DNA from: Chryseobacterium sp. H1D6B | GTDB taxonomy: Bacteria > Bacteroidota > Bacteroidia > Flavobacteriales > Weeksellaceae | Length of the DNA: 64,000 bases | Reading direction: 5' to 3' | Assembly: GCF_029892445.1 (NCBI RefSeq) | Contig: NZ_JARXVJ010000001.1 | Span: 1,612,001 to 1,676,000 of the forward strand | Shown: positions 27,001-33,387 of the stretch, piece after piece | How the letters are laid out: each line of letters starts with the position of its first letter | How positions within the stretch are numbered: the stretch's first letter is position 1 | The notes under the pieces: generated by a model | What the model was told of the DNA's origin: nothing | Databases searched by the model: none | What the model saw: only the letters and a program-made list of their open reading frames with translations | Program-made: the position numbers and the translations under genes

Positions 27001-28102
27001 GGATATCCTCAGAGGTTGGTCTTTGAGGATCAAACTTACCTGAAAAATCGAATTCAAGAAGATCAAGTAAAGTTTCTAAGTTTTTAGATTTTAATGAAGT
27101 GACTAATGAACTTCCGCTGATTTCCGGACGAAATTCAAATTCAAATTTTGGGATATCCGGATAAGGAATCTGTTTAGGCTGCTGGCATGGATCAGACGGA
27201 TCATATTTTGTATCCGGTATCCTTACTTTGCAGAACTCTTCTTTAGCTTTAGCAACTGCATCATTATATTCTGCTATAGCCGGTGCAGTTTCTTGTCTAT
27301 AACCCTCTTCCATTGATTTATAAGAAGCCTGATAATCTTTATTATACTGTTTCTCTGTGGCAGAAAGATTCTTTTTTAATGCTTCATATCTTTCAAGCTT
27401 TATTTTAGCAGTTGAGATCATCTGCTGTCCTTCCATCTCTTCACTTGGAGATGAGATTTTGCCGTTTTCTTTATTATATAGTTGTGAAAAGCTTTGCAGT
27501 ACAGGATGTGAATTATCATCATCCAGCATTAATTTTTTCGGAAGAACAATTCTTGCATTTAATAAAACTTTAACTTCATCTTCAGTAGGAGCAAAACTCT
27601 CAAGGACATGAAGACCCAGAAGCATCTGCATGACAGTTTCCTTAATATAAAAATCTTTTTGAGTAACAACCTGATAGATTAAATTATTCCATAATGTGAT
27701 GATATTGGGAAAAGTATAATTGTTTAAATCAAAAATTGAATCTTTTTGAGCTTTAACTTCATCAAAGGTACATGTGCTTTTATTTCTAGCTAACCAGACA
27801 GAAAAATCATATAGTAGGGTGAAATTATTCTTCAGCATATTTACATCCGAATAACAGTCTGCACTATTTTTGAAGTTGGCTGCAGCAGTTTGTAAAAGTT
27901 TTAGTTTTGATCCAGTCCCGGTTGTAACTGGTATATAAAAAACATTGTCATTTTTAAGACGCTCGGGAGCCAGTATAAATCTTTTATTTTGTCCTTGGTC
28001 ATCGGACAATTGCGGGCTTCGTAAACTTACGAATCTGAAAAGTGTTTGTGTGGGTGTATTTTCTGCTGGTTGTACAGCTGATCCATTTTCAATGTTGGCC
28101 AT
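24014..28102 (-). CDS. Giant island protein B (1362 aa), paralogue of giant A
   Basis: Function unknown. Start MANIENGSAVQPAENTPTQT. It shares the giant A plan: TQTLFRFVSLRSPQL, a coiled-coil (about 225-300), AHIENVMAREYR (IENV 583-586), a Ser/Thr/Asn-rich alternating stretch (LNVNYNSSFGLSVNSS) that could form beta-hairpins, GVYRWVDKLMKNQIYNYGKR, FEFMIPEPAKL, and PGFEDAVQF with GKIWNGGEVPVIGD from about residue 1099. It has about 130 extra C-terminal residues absent from A. No signal peptide. It is the first gene of an operon with the nucleotidyltransferase, deaminase toxin and SMI1 genes, which suggests that it carries or loads the toxin; this is inference. Confidence 0.8.
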   Translation of the reverse strand: MANIENGSAVQPAENTPTQTLFRFVSLRSPQLSDDQGQNKRFILAPERLKNDNVFYIPVTTGTGSKLKLLQTAAANFKNSADCYSDVNMLKNNFTLLYDFSVWLARNKSTCTFDEVKAQKDSIFDLNNYTFPNIITLWNNLIYQVVTQKDFYIKETVMQMLLGLHVLESFAPTEDEVKVLLNARIVLPKKLMLDDDNSHPVLQSFSQLYNKENGKISSPSEEMEGQQMISTAKIKLERYEALKKNLSATEKQYNKDYQASYKSMEEGYRQETAPAIAEYNDAVAKAKEEFCKVRIPDTKYDPSDPCQQPKQIPYPDIPKFEFEFRPEISGSSLVTSLKSKNLETLLDLLEFDFSGKFDPQRPTSEDIRKIDSLLEGRTSFAEITSIIDENTEAAQNIIVENTARETETYTSIGGIIMPVSRVETIPFTYQLCSKTIVRLTSFDLSIDVPSGWDIAGASYTANFTSGNISGTYYTKTRTGNRIFLNNLFASSNSDGIYFPQTGNFTIDIQITFSNGKSVSFTARIESLKLCYSSSFEFINETGEKDDEKDFIPSGFGFKQIGIADYLKVEQNTHAYVEGEVAHIENVMAREYREKSTRRLRRSENTTTSSSDTEREQVNDTTTANRFEMQTEISKMAQEASDKSTQFGLNVNYNSSFGLSVNSSLGLSNAYHTSKEESTRQAMTQSQDITSRAMDRIVNKVHEERIEKIIDEFEENNSHGLDNRKGDKHVVGVYRWVDKLMKNQIYNYGKRMMFEFMIPEPAKLHLLGMKETKSADQTNLTKPDDPRAAGNMQIADYSALTNDVKLRYWAGKYNAELESRPGDIYYVSKSFSERDPAFMGSDEGKIQIVSGSGELEIPKDYEVQEVEYKFNTYPHGFNGFHQAFMTIAGRSTSWINSINSTQMGGVLSNFNVREKLAYSFTTGESPIINGSINAKCVLTPEAKTAWMQKTFNVIIKAYEDALIEYNNAVAEENNKAVVIKDSNPNFYRQIENTVLRKNCISYMADRAVNSTHGYGFAGLTQGSMFTDYETNLTSKLDKYTAFVKFMEQAFEWENLSYYLYPFYWGDKQNWMDLYQSENTDPLFRAFLQSGMARVVATVRPGFEDAVQFYLATGKIWNGGEVPVIGDELYLSIVDEMKQPKGVKQGKAWLTRLPTTLNILQAESIGLKVRHALPFTTENPDDFEIPSEVITEDKFNFEKNDSLLGGSTAEKWIELSSREMDSSGEYKIIKHFDEAGEFPRKYKCMGHDIEIDRDASWATTDSLLVFYNALADEVSKIDGIKAFPSGENGLIFRIDVNKIKNFKFVKPPFSQEMDTIEFTTDGESFLKFTSGDFIGSKTRLMDKNGAAVKQQEYLNTIPLSRFLI

Positions 28103-28112
28103 TTTTGTAATT

Positions 28113-28406
28113 TGTTTGGTTTTATTAAAAGGTTAAGATTTGAAGATTCTTTTTATTAGCAGAGCTTCAGGAGTACAGTCTTATTTTTTTATGTGGTTTC
28201 GGACAAAGATTTCCACCTCATTTCTTGATGTCGATTTTCATTTTTGATTGGTTTTTAGGGTGTTGGTTTTTGAACATAATTCTGGCTGTCCAGCATTTTG
28301 TGAATGGTGAATTCAAAGGCTTTTGTGAAATTTTAATGTTTAGCTTTTGTGTCTTTGTTGATACTTCAAAAGTAGCAGCGGGAAGCGTCAAAACTTGACG
28401 TGTTAG
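28113..28406 (-). repeat. Leader repeat, copy B
   Basis: Second copy of the leader at 20003-20295, with 95 identical nucleotides at 28236-28330. A third, diverged and shorter copy lies at about 28625-28760 and shares the GGCTGTCCAGCATTT and AATTCAAAGGCTTTT blocks. Confidence 0.85.
28367..28400 (-). promoter_or_regulatory. Dyad promoter 3 (giant B/toxin operon)
   Basis: TACTTTTG -7 element (complement of 28367-28374), 11-nt spacer, dyad CGTCAAAACTTGACG (28386-28400), identical to promoter 2 in dyad and spacing. It lies directly behind the acidic small ORF. Confidence 0.82.
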
Positions 28407-28428
28407 ACTTGAATTTTAGACTTTTTTA

Positions 28429-28599
28429 TTATAAAATATCTTCTTCAAGAATATCATTTTCAAAATCTTCTTTGAAGAAATTTTCAATGTCGTTGAGGTA
28501 ATTTTCATAATCTATTTCTGTGTTTTCGATATCGCTCCAGTTAATAGTGTAGATATCTTGATCGAAAATTATATCTGAAGTGTGATTTGGTGTTTCCAT
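28429..28599 (-). CDS. Small acidic protein of unknown function
   Basis: 56 residues from ATG 28599 (METPNHTSDIIFDQDIY), very rich in Asp and Glu and ending EDFENDILEEDIL. An in-frame TTG at 28674 would add 25 residues, but that part overlaps the conserved leader sequence. It is the only gene between dyad promoters 4 and 3. Small acidic proteins can act as DNA mimics, anti-regulators or chaperones; nothing here decides. It could also be a chance ORF in the leader. Confidence 0.5.
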   Translation of the reverse strand: METPNHTSDIIFDQDIYTINWSDIENTEIDYENYLNDIENFFKEDFENDILEEDIL

Positions 28600-28723
28600 G
28601 TCTTGAGTTTTAGAAGGTTTCTTAAATTTTGAACATATTTCAGGCTGTCCAGCATTTATAAATGATGAATTCAAAGGCTTTTAAAAGTTTTTAATGATTG
28701 ATTTTGTGTTGTTATCTATAGTT

Positions 28724-28757
28724 CAAAAATAGAAAGAGAAGGCGACAAAACTTGACG
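28724..28757 (-). promoter_or_regulatory. Dyad promoter 4 (acidic small protein)
   Basis: TATTTTTG -7 element (complement of 28724-28731), 11-nt spacer, dyad CGACAAAACTTGACG (28743-28757). The dyad abuts the terminator of the DUF2589 operon. Confidence 0.78.
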
Positions 28758-28759
28758 TG

Positions 28760-28797
28760 AAAAAAAAATAACTCAAAAAAAATTGAGCTATTTTAAG
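28760..28797 (-). terminator. Terminator of the DUF2589 operon
   Basis: Minus-strand stem AATAGCTCAA/TTGAGTTATT with a T-rich loop, followed by a run of T. It is immediately upstream of dyad promoter 4. Confidence 0.7.
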
Positions 28798-28798
28798 G

Positions 28799-29353
28799 TT
28801 AAGAAAAATCTTTTAAATCTATTTCATCGGCCATAAGCATAAGAATATCCATTTCCGAAAGCATTGATTTAAGTTTTACACCTCCTAATTTTAAATCATT
28901 GTCCGAAAGTATAAAAAGCCATACTTTTTTTACAAAATCTTCAAAATTATCATCCTTGTAATGGAGACTTTGGCTCTGTACAGTTAATGCTATCAGCTGT
29001 TTTGTAATATCTCTGCATTCGTTCATTTTATTCTCATGCGGAATTAAAACATGCAGTGCAGTACTTTGTGAATCGTAAAGAATATTCGCAGCCGTCTTCA
29101 TTTGATTCTTCTTGCTGTTGAATCCTCTTACATCTCCTATTTTTGCAGCTAAGATTTTAGCTCTGAATCCAGCCATTTCTGAAACCTGACTGATATTGTT
29201 GGTAGACAGAATATCCTCTACAGATTTTAACCAGGATAAAGTTTTTTCAATGAAAAAAGGATCTTTTTTTTCTAAAAAAGTAACAATTTTTGGAAATTCC
29301 AACAGCTTTTCTTTCAATTGAGAAACTAATATAAATTGTGATTTTTTCATCAT
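28799..29353 (-). CDS. Island helical protein of unknown function
   Basis: 184 residues, predicted almost wholly helical, leaderless (MMKKSQFILVSQLKEKLLEF). I do not recognise a family. It includes a polar segment, VRGFNSKKNQMKTAANILYD, and ends in an acidic tail. It is the third gene of the operon starting at 30767, one base behind the previous stop. Its constant company with DUF2589-type genes suggests a shared structural or assembly role; that is inference. Confidence 0.6.
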   Translation of the reverse strand: MMKKSQFILVSQLKEKLLEFPKIVTFLEKKDPFFIEKTLSWLKSVEDILSTNNISQVSEMAGFRAKILAAKIGDVRGFNSKKNQMKTAANILYDSQSTALHVLIPHENKMNECRDITKQLIALTVQSQSLHYKDDNFEDFVKKVWLFILSDNDLKLGGVKLKSMLSEMDILMLMADEIDLKDFS

Positions 29354-29354
29354 A

Positions 29355-30035
29355 TTATTCAGGGATTAAAGTTTCTACAGGATTTCCGTTGATATCTTCA
29401 TATCTGGACCATTCCATGCCCGCTTCACTTACCGTCATTTTAGCATAAATGAGACATTTAGCATCTAAAGCCATTAGTTTATCCGCTTCTACAATGATCC
29501 CGTAATCTTCAGTTTTTTCGATGTTTTTTTTAGCCTCATCGAGAATTCTCGCATATACTCTTTCCGAAAGAAATTGAGGATCTGTTTTCTGCCACTTAAA
29601 ATTAGGCAGTGATTTACAGAAATCAATTATTTTTTCCGGCATATTTTTAAAATAATGATACTCTGCATCAGTAAATACGGTGATATTTTCCGCTCTGATT
29701 TTTAAAAGGGCATTATTATAATCAGCCTCCATATTCAGAAGTACAGACTTTAGATTCTGATCATTCTTTGTATCAGAAGCATCATAATCAGTACCCGCTG
29801 TTTTGACAATTTCATCATAAGTAAACTCATTGAAATTTTTTATGGATTTTCCGCCTGTGGCAAAAGGAATGGTAAGATCTACATTCCCTATTTTCATTCT
29901 TGGAATAGAAAAATGTTTTAATAAATCATCTTGTGCGTATTCCTTTGCTATTTGTAATGTCTGTAAGTCTGCCATTCTTCTGGCAGATATGATTTCAGAG
30001 ACGATGCCTCCCAGGTATTCATTCAATTTTGGCAT
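29355..30035 (-). CDS. DUF2589-associated island protein
   Basis: 226 residues. I chose ATG 30035 (MPKLNEYLGGIVSEIISARR), since the upstream extension to 30092 is low-complexity and would leave only 15 bp to the previous gene. MPKLNEYLGGIVSEI and SIPRMKIGNVDLTIPFA have the look of the DUF2589 neighbourhood (leading helix, then a beta strand with IP-R-KI-N-DL-I), so it may be a divergent relative of the first gene. The rest is helical. Second gene of a three-gene operon. Function unknown. Confidence 0.65.
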   Translation of the reverse strand: MPKLNEYLGGIVSEIISARRMADLQTLQIAKEYAQDDLLKHFSIPRMKIGNVDLTIPFATGGKSIKNFNEFTYDEIVKTAGTDYDASDTKNDQNLKSVLLNMEADYNNALLKIRAENITVFTDAEYHYFKNMPEKIIDFCKSLPNFKWQKTDPQFLSERVYARILDEAKKNIEKTEDYGIIVEADKLMALDAKCLIYAKMTVSEAGMEWSRYEDINGNPVETLIPE

Positions 30036-30107
30036 GATAAGTTTTTTTAATTTAAAAAGATAGTTTAAAAGGATGGCCGCCGAAACAGCCATCCGAAAAA
30101 GTAGAAA

Positions 30108-30767
30108 TTAAATAGCAGTAATGCTGTCTTCTAACATATCCAGGATTCTGCTCAGACCAGCTGGCAGTTCATCATTTACAGCTCTTACATGTACACCCAA
30201 AGTGTATGTTTTTTCTGTAGTAGATGTACTTGAGTTGGTCTTTTTATAAGAAGCAGAAGCATTGAACTTCACTTTCCAAAACTTGCCGCTTACAGAAGCA
30301 CTTCCTTGGAATTCGCTGCCAACACTTTGAGTTTCTACTGAGTTTAGTTTTGCATTAAAATCAATAGTCATTTCATCAATTCTCAACGCGGGAATTGTTA
30401 ACATAGAAAGGAAGGGTACTTTCAAATTAACTGCTGATTTAATAAATGGATCTACAGTATTTATTGTAGCTGGAATTACTGTCGCTGCGGCAGGAACTTT
30501 TCCTTCATCTTTTAACTGTTGAAGCGTTTTACCTTGATCTGGATTAGCAACAGATTTGTCATAATTAAAATCTACATACCTTAATTGAGCGGGAATCGCC
30601 GCTGCACCGCCGCTGACAGCAGGAACTGCTGGGACAAAACCAACTTCCTTAATGAAATTGACTTGTGAAATAGAAGCATCATGTTGTGCTTTCACAGCTG
30701 CCTGCATAGGACCTCCGATGTAAACGCTGAAATCTAAACTGTTTAATTCTTGGACTAAATTTGCCAT
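30108..30767 (-). CDS. DUF2589-family protein
   Basis: 219 residues, leaderless (MANLVQELNSLDFSVYIGGP). An N-terminal helix with MQAAVKAQHDAS, then VDFNYDK, and the core VPFLSMLTIPALRIDEMTIDFNAKLN is what I recognise as DUF2589, a family without assigned function found in several phyla. A Ser-rich amphipathic section (SASVSGKFWKVKFNASASY) follows. First gene of the operon under dyad promoter 5, with a leader of about 200 nt. The alternating Ser/hydrophobic strand could be a beta-hairpin; any oligomer or pore role is speculation. Confidence 0.75.
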   Translation of the reverse strand: MANLVQELNSLDFSVYIGGPMQAAVKAQHDASISQVNFIKEVGFVPAVPAVSGGAAAIPAQLRYVDFNYDKSVANPDQGKTLQQLKDEGKVPAAATVIPATINTVDPFIKSAVNLKVPFLSMLTIPALRIDEMTIDFNAKLNSVETQSVGSEFQGSASVSGKFWKVKFNASASYKKTNSSTSTTEKTYTLGVHVRAVNDELPAGLSRILDMLEDSITAI

Positions 30768-30969
30768 AATTTTAAAAATTGTTAAAGGTTATTAATTGGT
30801 TAATAATATATAGTAGTGCTAGCAGACTAATATTCAAAATTGGGTACTACTTATCCTGTTCAGTAATTTTTACAAACTGAAACTGATTATTAATTAAAAT
30901 TAATTTGGATATTTTTAAGAATGAAAACGGGCTTATTTAGCTGATGTTTTCTTGGTTATTTTGTTAGTT

Positions 30970-31003
30970 TAAAGGTAGTTGTCTAAAGCGACAAAACGGG
31001 TCG
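30970..31003 (-). promoter_or_regulatory. Dyad promoter 5 (DUF2589 operon)
   Basis: TACCTTTA -7-like element (complement of 30970-30977, last base deviating), 11-nt spacer, dyad CGACAAAACGGGTCG (30989-31003) with arms CGAC/GTCG. Confidence 0.72.
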
Positions 31004-31066
31004 TATTATAATTTTTTTTCATTTTCATTTTTTATTTTGTGCAGTATTGTGTTCTTGATGATAAGC

Positions 31067-31100
31067 CAAAGATAACTTTGGAGGGCGCCAAAACCTGACG
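31067..31100 (-). promoter_or_regulatory. Dyad promoter 6 (tandem, upstream of promoter 5)
   Basis: TATCTTTG -7 element (complement of 31067-31074), 11-nt spacer, dyad CGCCAAAACCTGACG (31086-31100), the most degenerate of the set. Confidence 0.68.
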
Positions 31101-31150
31101 TGTATAAAATTTATTTTTATTAAATTTAAAAAAGATAGCATTTTATTAAC

Positions 31151-31197
31151 ATAAGCTAAAAAGCTTATATTTAGTCTATATAAGTTTTTTAGCTTAT
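31151..31197 (-). terminator. Hairpin at the end of the patatin gene
   Basis: Arms ATAAGCTAAAAA (31151-31162) and TTTTTAGCTTAT (31186-31197) overlap the stop codon. The inner part can also pair. Probably a terminator, though without a classical T tail. Confidence 0.55.
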
Positions 31198-32231
31198 ATT
31201 TTGTTTCGGATGAGTTTTTGAACAATCTGATTGAGCATTTCTCTGTTATCATCAATATAACTCAATCCAGCTTGTATCAGGTTCTCGATATTGGACCTTC
31301 TTACATTATCCATTGAAGGAGAAGCATTTTTTAAGGATGGATTTAGCCGGTAATAGTTTTTCTGATTTCGCTGTCCCAATGTTTGAAACATCTGACAGAG
31401 TTGATAATCAACGGTTTCTGCATTCGATGACATCAAAATATCGATGATAGGAGTTACCCAGCCTATCTTTCCGGCTTTTTCTAATTTTTTAAATGGATAG
31501 CTTCTAGACTCAATTCCTGTTCCTATAGAAACAATGATCATGTCATTTACAGTAGGATGATTAGCTTTCTGATGGTTTTTCAATACTTCAGCAAAGGGGA
31601 TTTTTCTGGCTTCAGCATACGCGCAGAGTCCAGGGTTATTAGCGAACATTCCTCCGTCGATAAGACTGAATATCTGTCCGTACATAGATTTTATCTGTAC
31701 TGGAGTAAAGTAGGTGGGCGCCGCAGAAGTTGCCCTGCAGACATCTTTTACATAAAAATTATCGGTGCTTAAATTGGCTTTCCAAGAATTGAAAAGTTTG
31801 GCTCTTCTGTTTTCAATGTCATAGCTTGTTATTAAGCAGGGCTTTATTAATTCTTTAAGTTCGAGGTGTCCAAAAAAGTCATTCAGGTTTTTTTCAAGTG
31901 ATTCTTGGGAAATTCTTTCATTAAGCAGTCCAAACGGATTGATAAGTCTTTCCCAAAAAGAAACCTGGAATATATCACCGCCTCTTTCAGCATATAATTC
32001 TAATCCTTTTTGAATAGAATATTTTGCTTTTCGGTTTTCATCAGGGGAGAGAATAATAGATGCAATCAAAGCCCCTGTACTGCTTCCTGCAACGAAATCA
32101 AAATAATCTCCAAGTTTAGCACTCGGCTTATCGTGATACTGAAGCTGCTCTTCTATATAGCGTAAAATGATACAGGTAATAATACCTCTTATTCCGCCGC
32201 CGTCTAAAGAAAGAATGGTTGTCTTTTTCAT
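31194..32231 (-). CDS. Leaderless patatin-like phospholipase
   Basis: 345 residues. GGGIRG (11-16) forms the oxyanion site, GSSTG (nucleophile S51) the lipase motif and DGG (D192) the catalytic Asp, so the Ser-Asp dyad of patatins is complete. These enzymes hydrolyse phospholipid acyl chains. The N-terminus resembles bacterial patatins such as CapV, but no CD-NTase or other CBASS component is present. With no signal peptide it would act on the cell's own membrane or on a target after delivery. It has its own dyad promoter, 26 bp upstream. A lysis or effector role is inference. Confidence 0.87.
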   Translation of the reverse strand: MKKTTILSLDGGGIRGIITCIILRYIEEQLQYHDKPSAKLGDYFDFVAGSSTGALIASIILSPDENRKAKYSIQKGLELYAERGGDIFQVSFWERLINPFGLLNERISQESLEKNLNDFFGHLELKELIKPCLITSYDIENRRAKLFNSWKANLSTDNFYVKDVCRATSAAPTYFTPVQIKSMYGQIFSLIDGGMFANNPGLCAYAEARKIPFAEVLKNHQKANHPTVNDMIIVSIGTGIESRSYPFKKLEKAGKIGWVTPIIDILMSSNAETVDYQLCQMFQTLGQRNQKNYYRLNPSLKNASPSMDNVRRSNIENLIQAGLSYIDDNREMLNQIVQKLIRNKI

Positions 32232-32256
32232 GGTTTCTGCTGTTTTTTCTTACAAA

Positions 32257-32290
32257 CAAATATAGACAGCGGAGGCGACAGAACTTGACG
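32257..32290 (-). promoter_or_regulatory. Dyad promoter 7 (patatin gene)
   Basis: TATATTTG -7 element (complement of 32257-32264), 11-nt spacer, dyad CGACAGAACTTGACG (32276-32290). Confidence 0.8.
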
Positions 32291-32319
32291 TGTTTTAATT
32301 AATTTCAAGAATATGAGAA

Positions 32320-32820
32320 TTAAATAACGAGATATCCATCCTTATCTCTAGCCATTTTAGAAAGTGTTCTCCAGCTGGTTTTTACTACTCCTTTTTTGGT
32401 CTGGATATTCTTTTTTTCGAAGTGGGGGAGATCTTTAAAGGTTTTCCAGTTACCGCCCCAGTCCCAGCCGTATTTAGCGAAAATTTTCACACATTCATAC
32501 CAGTCTGCCACTTTATCATTATCCCAGTCTTTTGCCGTATCCCAGCTTGCTGTTTTTCCATCGATCATTAAGCAGATGTCGACGGCAAGACCATAATTGT
32601 GAATACTTTGTCCGGCTTTGGCATTCGTTACTTTTTTTCCTGTTGTAAGCCTTCCTATCGCATACAGTTTTTCCTGCTCTTCAAAAGATCTCAAACCCTG
32701 GGTAATTCTTATTTTGGCTCTTCCCGTAAGGGCTTCATCACATTCCTTGATTATTGTTTTTACTTCCTCTCTTACGAAGGGGTGGAGTTTTTCTATTCTC
32801 TGCAAGGTTACTTTGTCCAT
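32320..32820 (-). CDS. M15-family peptidoglycan peptidase, endolysin-like
   Basis: 166 residues from ATG 32820 (MDKVTLQRIEKLHPFV), preferred over an in-frame start at 32850 next to the promoter. SIHNYGLAVD (S72, H74, D81) and LPHF (H133) are the zinc ligands of the SxHxxGxxxD...H type M15 enzymes, L-alanyl-D-glutamate or D,D-peptidases such as phage endolysins. It cuts peptidoglycan stem peptides. There is no signal peptide, so release needs a hole, lysis or a delivery device. It has its own dyad promoter 8. Its start, promoter and upstream region are duplicated at 39122-39417. Confidence 0.87.
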   Translation of the reverse strand: MDKVTLQRIEKLHPFVREEVKTIIKECDEALTGRAKIRITQGLRSFEEQEKLYAIGRLTTGKKVTNAKAGQSIHNYGLAVDICLMIDGKTASWDTAKDWDNDKVADWYECVKIFAKYGWDWGGNWKTFKDLPHFEKKNIQTKKGVVKTSWRTLSKMARDKDGYLVI

Positions 32821-32847
32821 AATTATAAATTTTACTGTTTTAAAAAA

Positions 32848-32881
32848 CAAAAGTAGGCGCCGTATACGACAAAACTTGACG
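32848..32881 (-). promoter_or_regulatory. Dyad promoter 8 (M15 peptidase gene)
   Basis: TACTTTTG -7 element (complement of 32848-32855), 11-nt spacer, dyad CGACAAAACTTGACG (32867-32881). The same promoter occurs again at 39220-39253 in the right repeat copy. Confidence 0.8.
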
Positions 32882-33004
32882 TATTTGAAATAAATTAATT
32901 AAATGATAATCAGTTGGTTAAATATAATGTTAAATTTAAAATAAAACAGAATTTTGTATTTTAAATGTTATAGTTATGCATAATAAAATACTCGTAAACT
33001 AATC

Positions 33005-33045
33005 ATGTATGCCTTAGTAGACTGCAATAATTTCTTTGTTTCCTG
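33005..33045 (+). pseudogene. Truncated umuC start in left repeat
   Basis: Encodes MYALVDCNNFFVSC, identical to the start of the intact umuC at 39377, then leaves homology at 33046. It is the visible scar of the insertion. Confidence 0.85.
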
Positions 33046-33185
33046 TTATCGAAAGTTATTATTTATCCAAAGCGAGTTAAGATTTTATAGCTAATTGTCT
33101 GATTAACAATTCTAGTTGTGATAAAAATGTTTGGATAAAAATGTAGAAATGTTGTTGTTGGTGTCTCCTTTCGTTAATTCCGTAG

Positions 33186-33350
33186 TCTAAAGGTATTAAC
33201 ATCTTAAATTTTTTTACTTCAGAGTCTTATCAAAGACGTAGTGAGTTGAAGTTTAGCCAAAAGATAGATGTAATCCCTGAAAAAGGAAGACTTGGATCTT
33301 GGGAGGGAAATGATAACGAGATAGATTTTTTAACTAATTTAGGAATATAA
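33186..33350 (+). pseudogene. C-terminal remnant, possibly of a polymorphic toxin
   Basis: An open frame of 54 codons without a plausible start, ending SYQRRSELKFSQKIDVIPEK then GRLGSWEGNDNEIDF and a stop, followed at once by a strong terminator. The SELKFSQ...PEKGRLGSWEG style resembles the C-terminal tails of Bacteroidota polymorphic toxins, but I cannot assign a family. It is likely the last piece of a gene whose 5' part was lost. The 33046-33185 stretch before it has no gene. Confidence 0.4.
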
Positions 33351-33351
33351 T

Positions 33352-33387
33352 AAAAAAGAACTACTGATTTTAGTAGTTCTTTTTTTA
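33352..33387 (+). terminator. Terminator after the gene remnant
   Basis: Arms AAAGAACTACT (33355-33365) and AGTAGTTCTTT (33372-33382) with a T run. Its presence supports the idea that the remnant upstream was once a real gene. From 33388 to 33641 I see only A/T-rich sequence. Confidence 0.8.

Larger units (their letters stand above)
28103..28428. other. Intergenic region: leader repeat B and dyad promoter 3
   Basis: Apart from the leader and promoter listed separately, I see no gene here other than the 13-codon ORF within the leader. Confidence 0.6.
30768..31193. other. Intergenic region with two tandem dyad promoters
   Basis: Contains the leader of the DUF2589 operon, dyad promoters 5 and 6 about 97 bp apart in the same direction, and the terminator hairpin of the patatin gene. 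Between the promoters there is only a 19-codon ORF (start 31040) that ends within promoter 5. Confidence 0.6.
32750..33045. repeat. Direct repeat, left copy (296 bp)
   Basis: Matches 39122-39417 over 296 bp with 7 mismatches by my count and no gaps. It comprises the first codons of the M15 gene, dyad promoter 8, the intergenic region and the first codons of umuC. The umuC start in this copy (33005-33045) is cut off after FFVSC and runs into foreign sequence. Confidence 0.92.

Noticed and set aside
31194..32231. Patatin gene as part of a CBASS anti-phage system (CapV-like), with the nucleotidyltransferase at 23640 as the cyclase
   Set aside because: The nucleotidyltransferase is only 120 residues, far shorter than CD-NTases, is in another operon 7 kb away, and no Cap2/Cap3 or HORMA gene is present.
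11117..32820. Contractile injection system, T6SS or tailocin
   Set aside because: I looked for sheath, tube, baseplate wedge, spike/PAAR, AAA+ ATPase and terminator-protein genes and saw none; only fibre-like and effector-like genes are present.
11117..32850. Prophage
   Set aside because: No integrase, terminase, portal, capsid or replication gene; one common promoter per unit is unlike a phage gene order.
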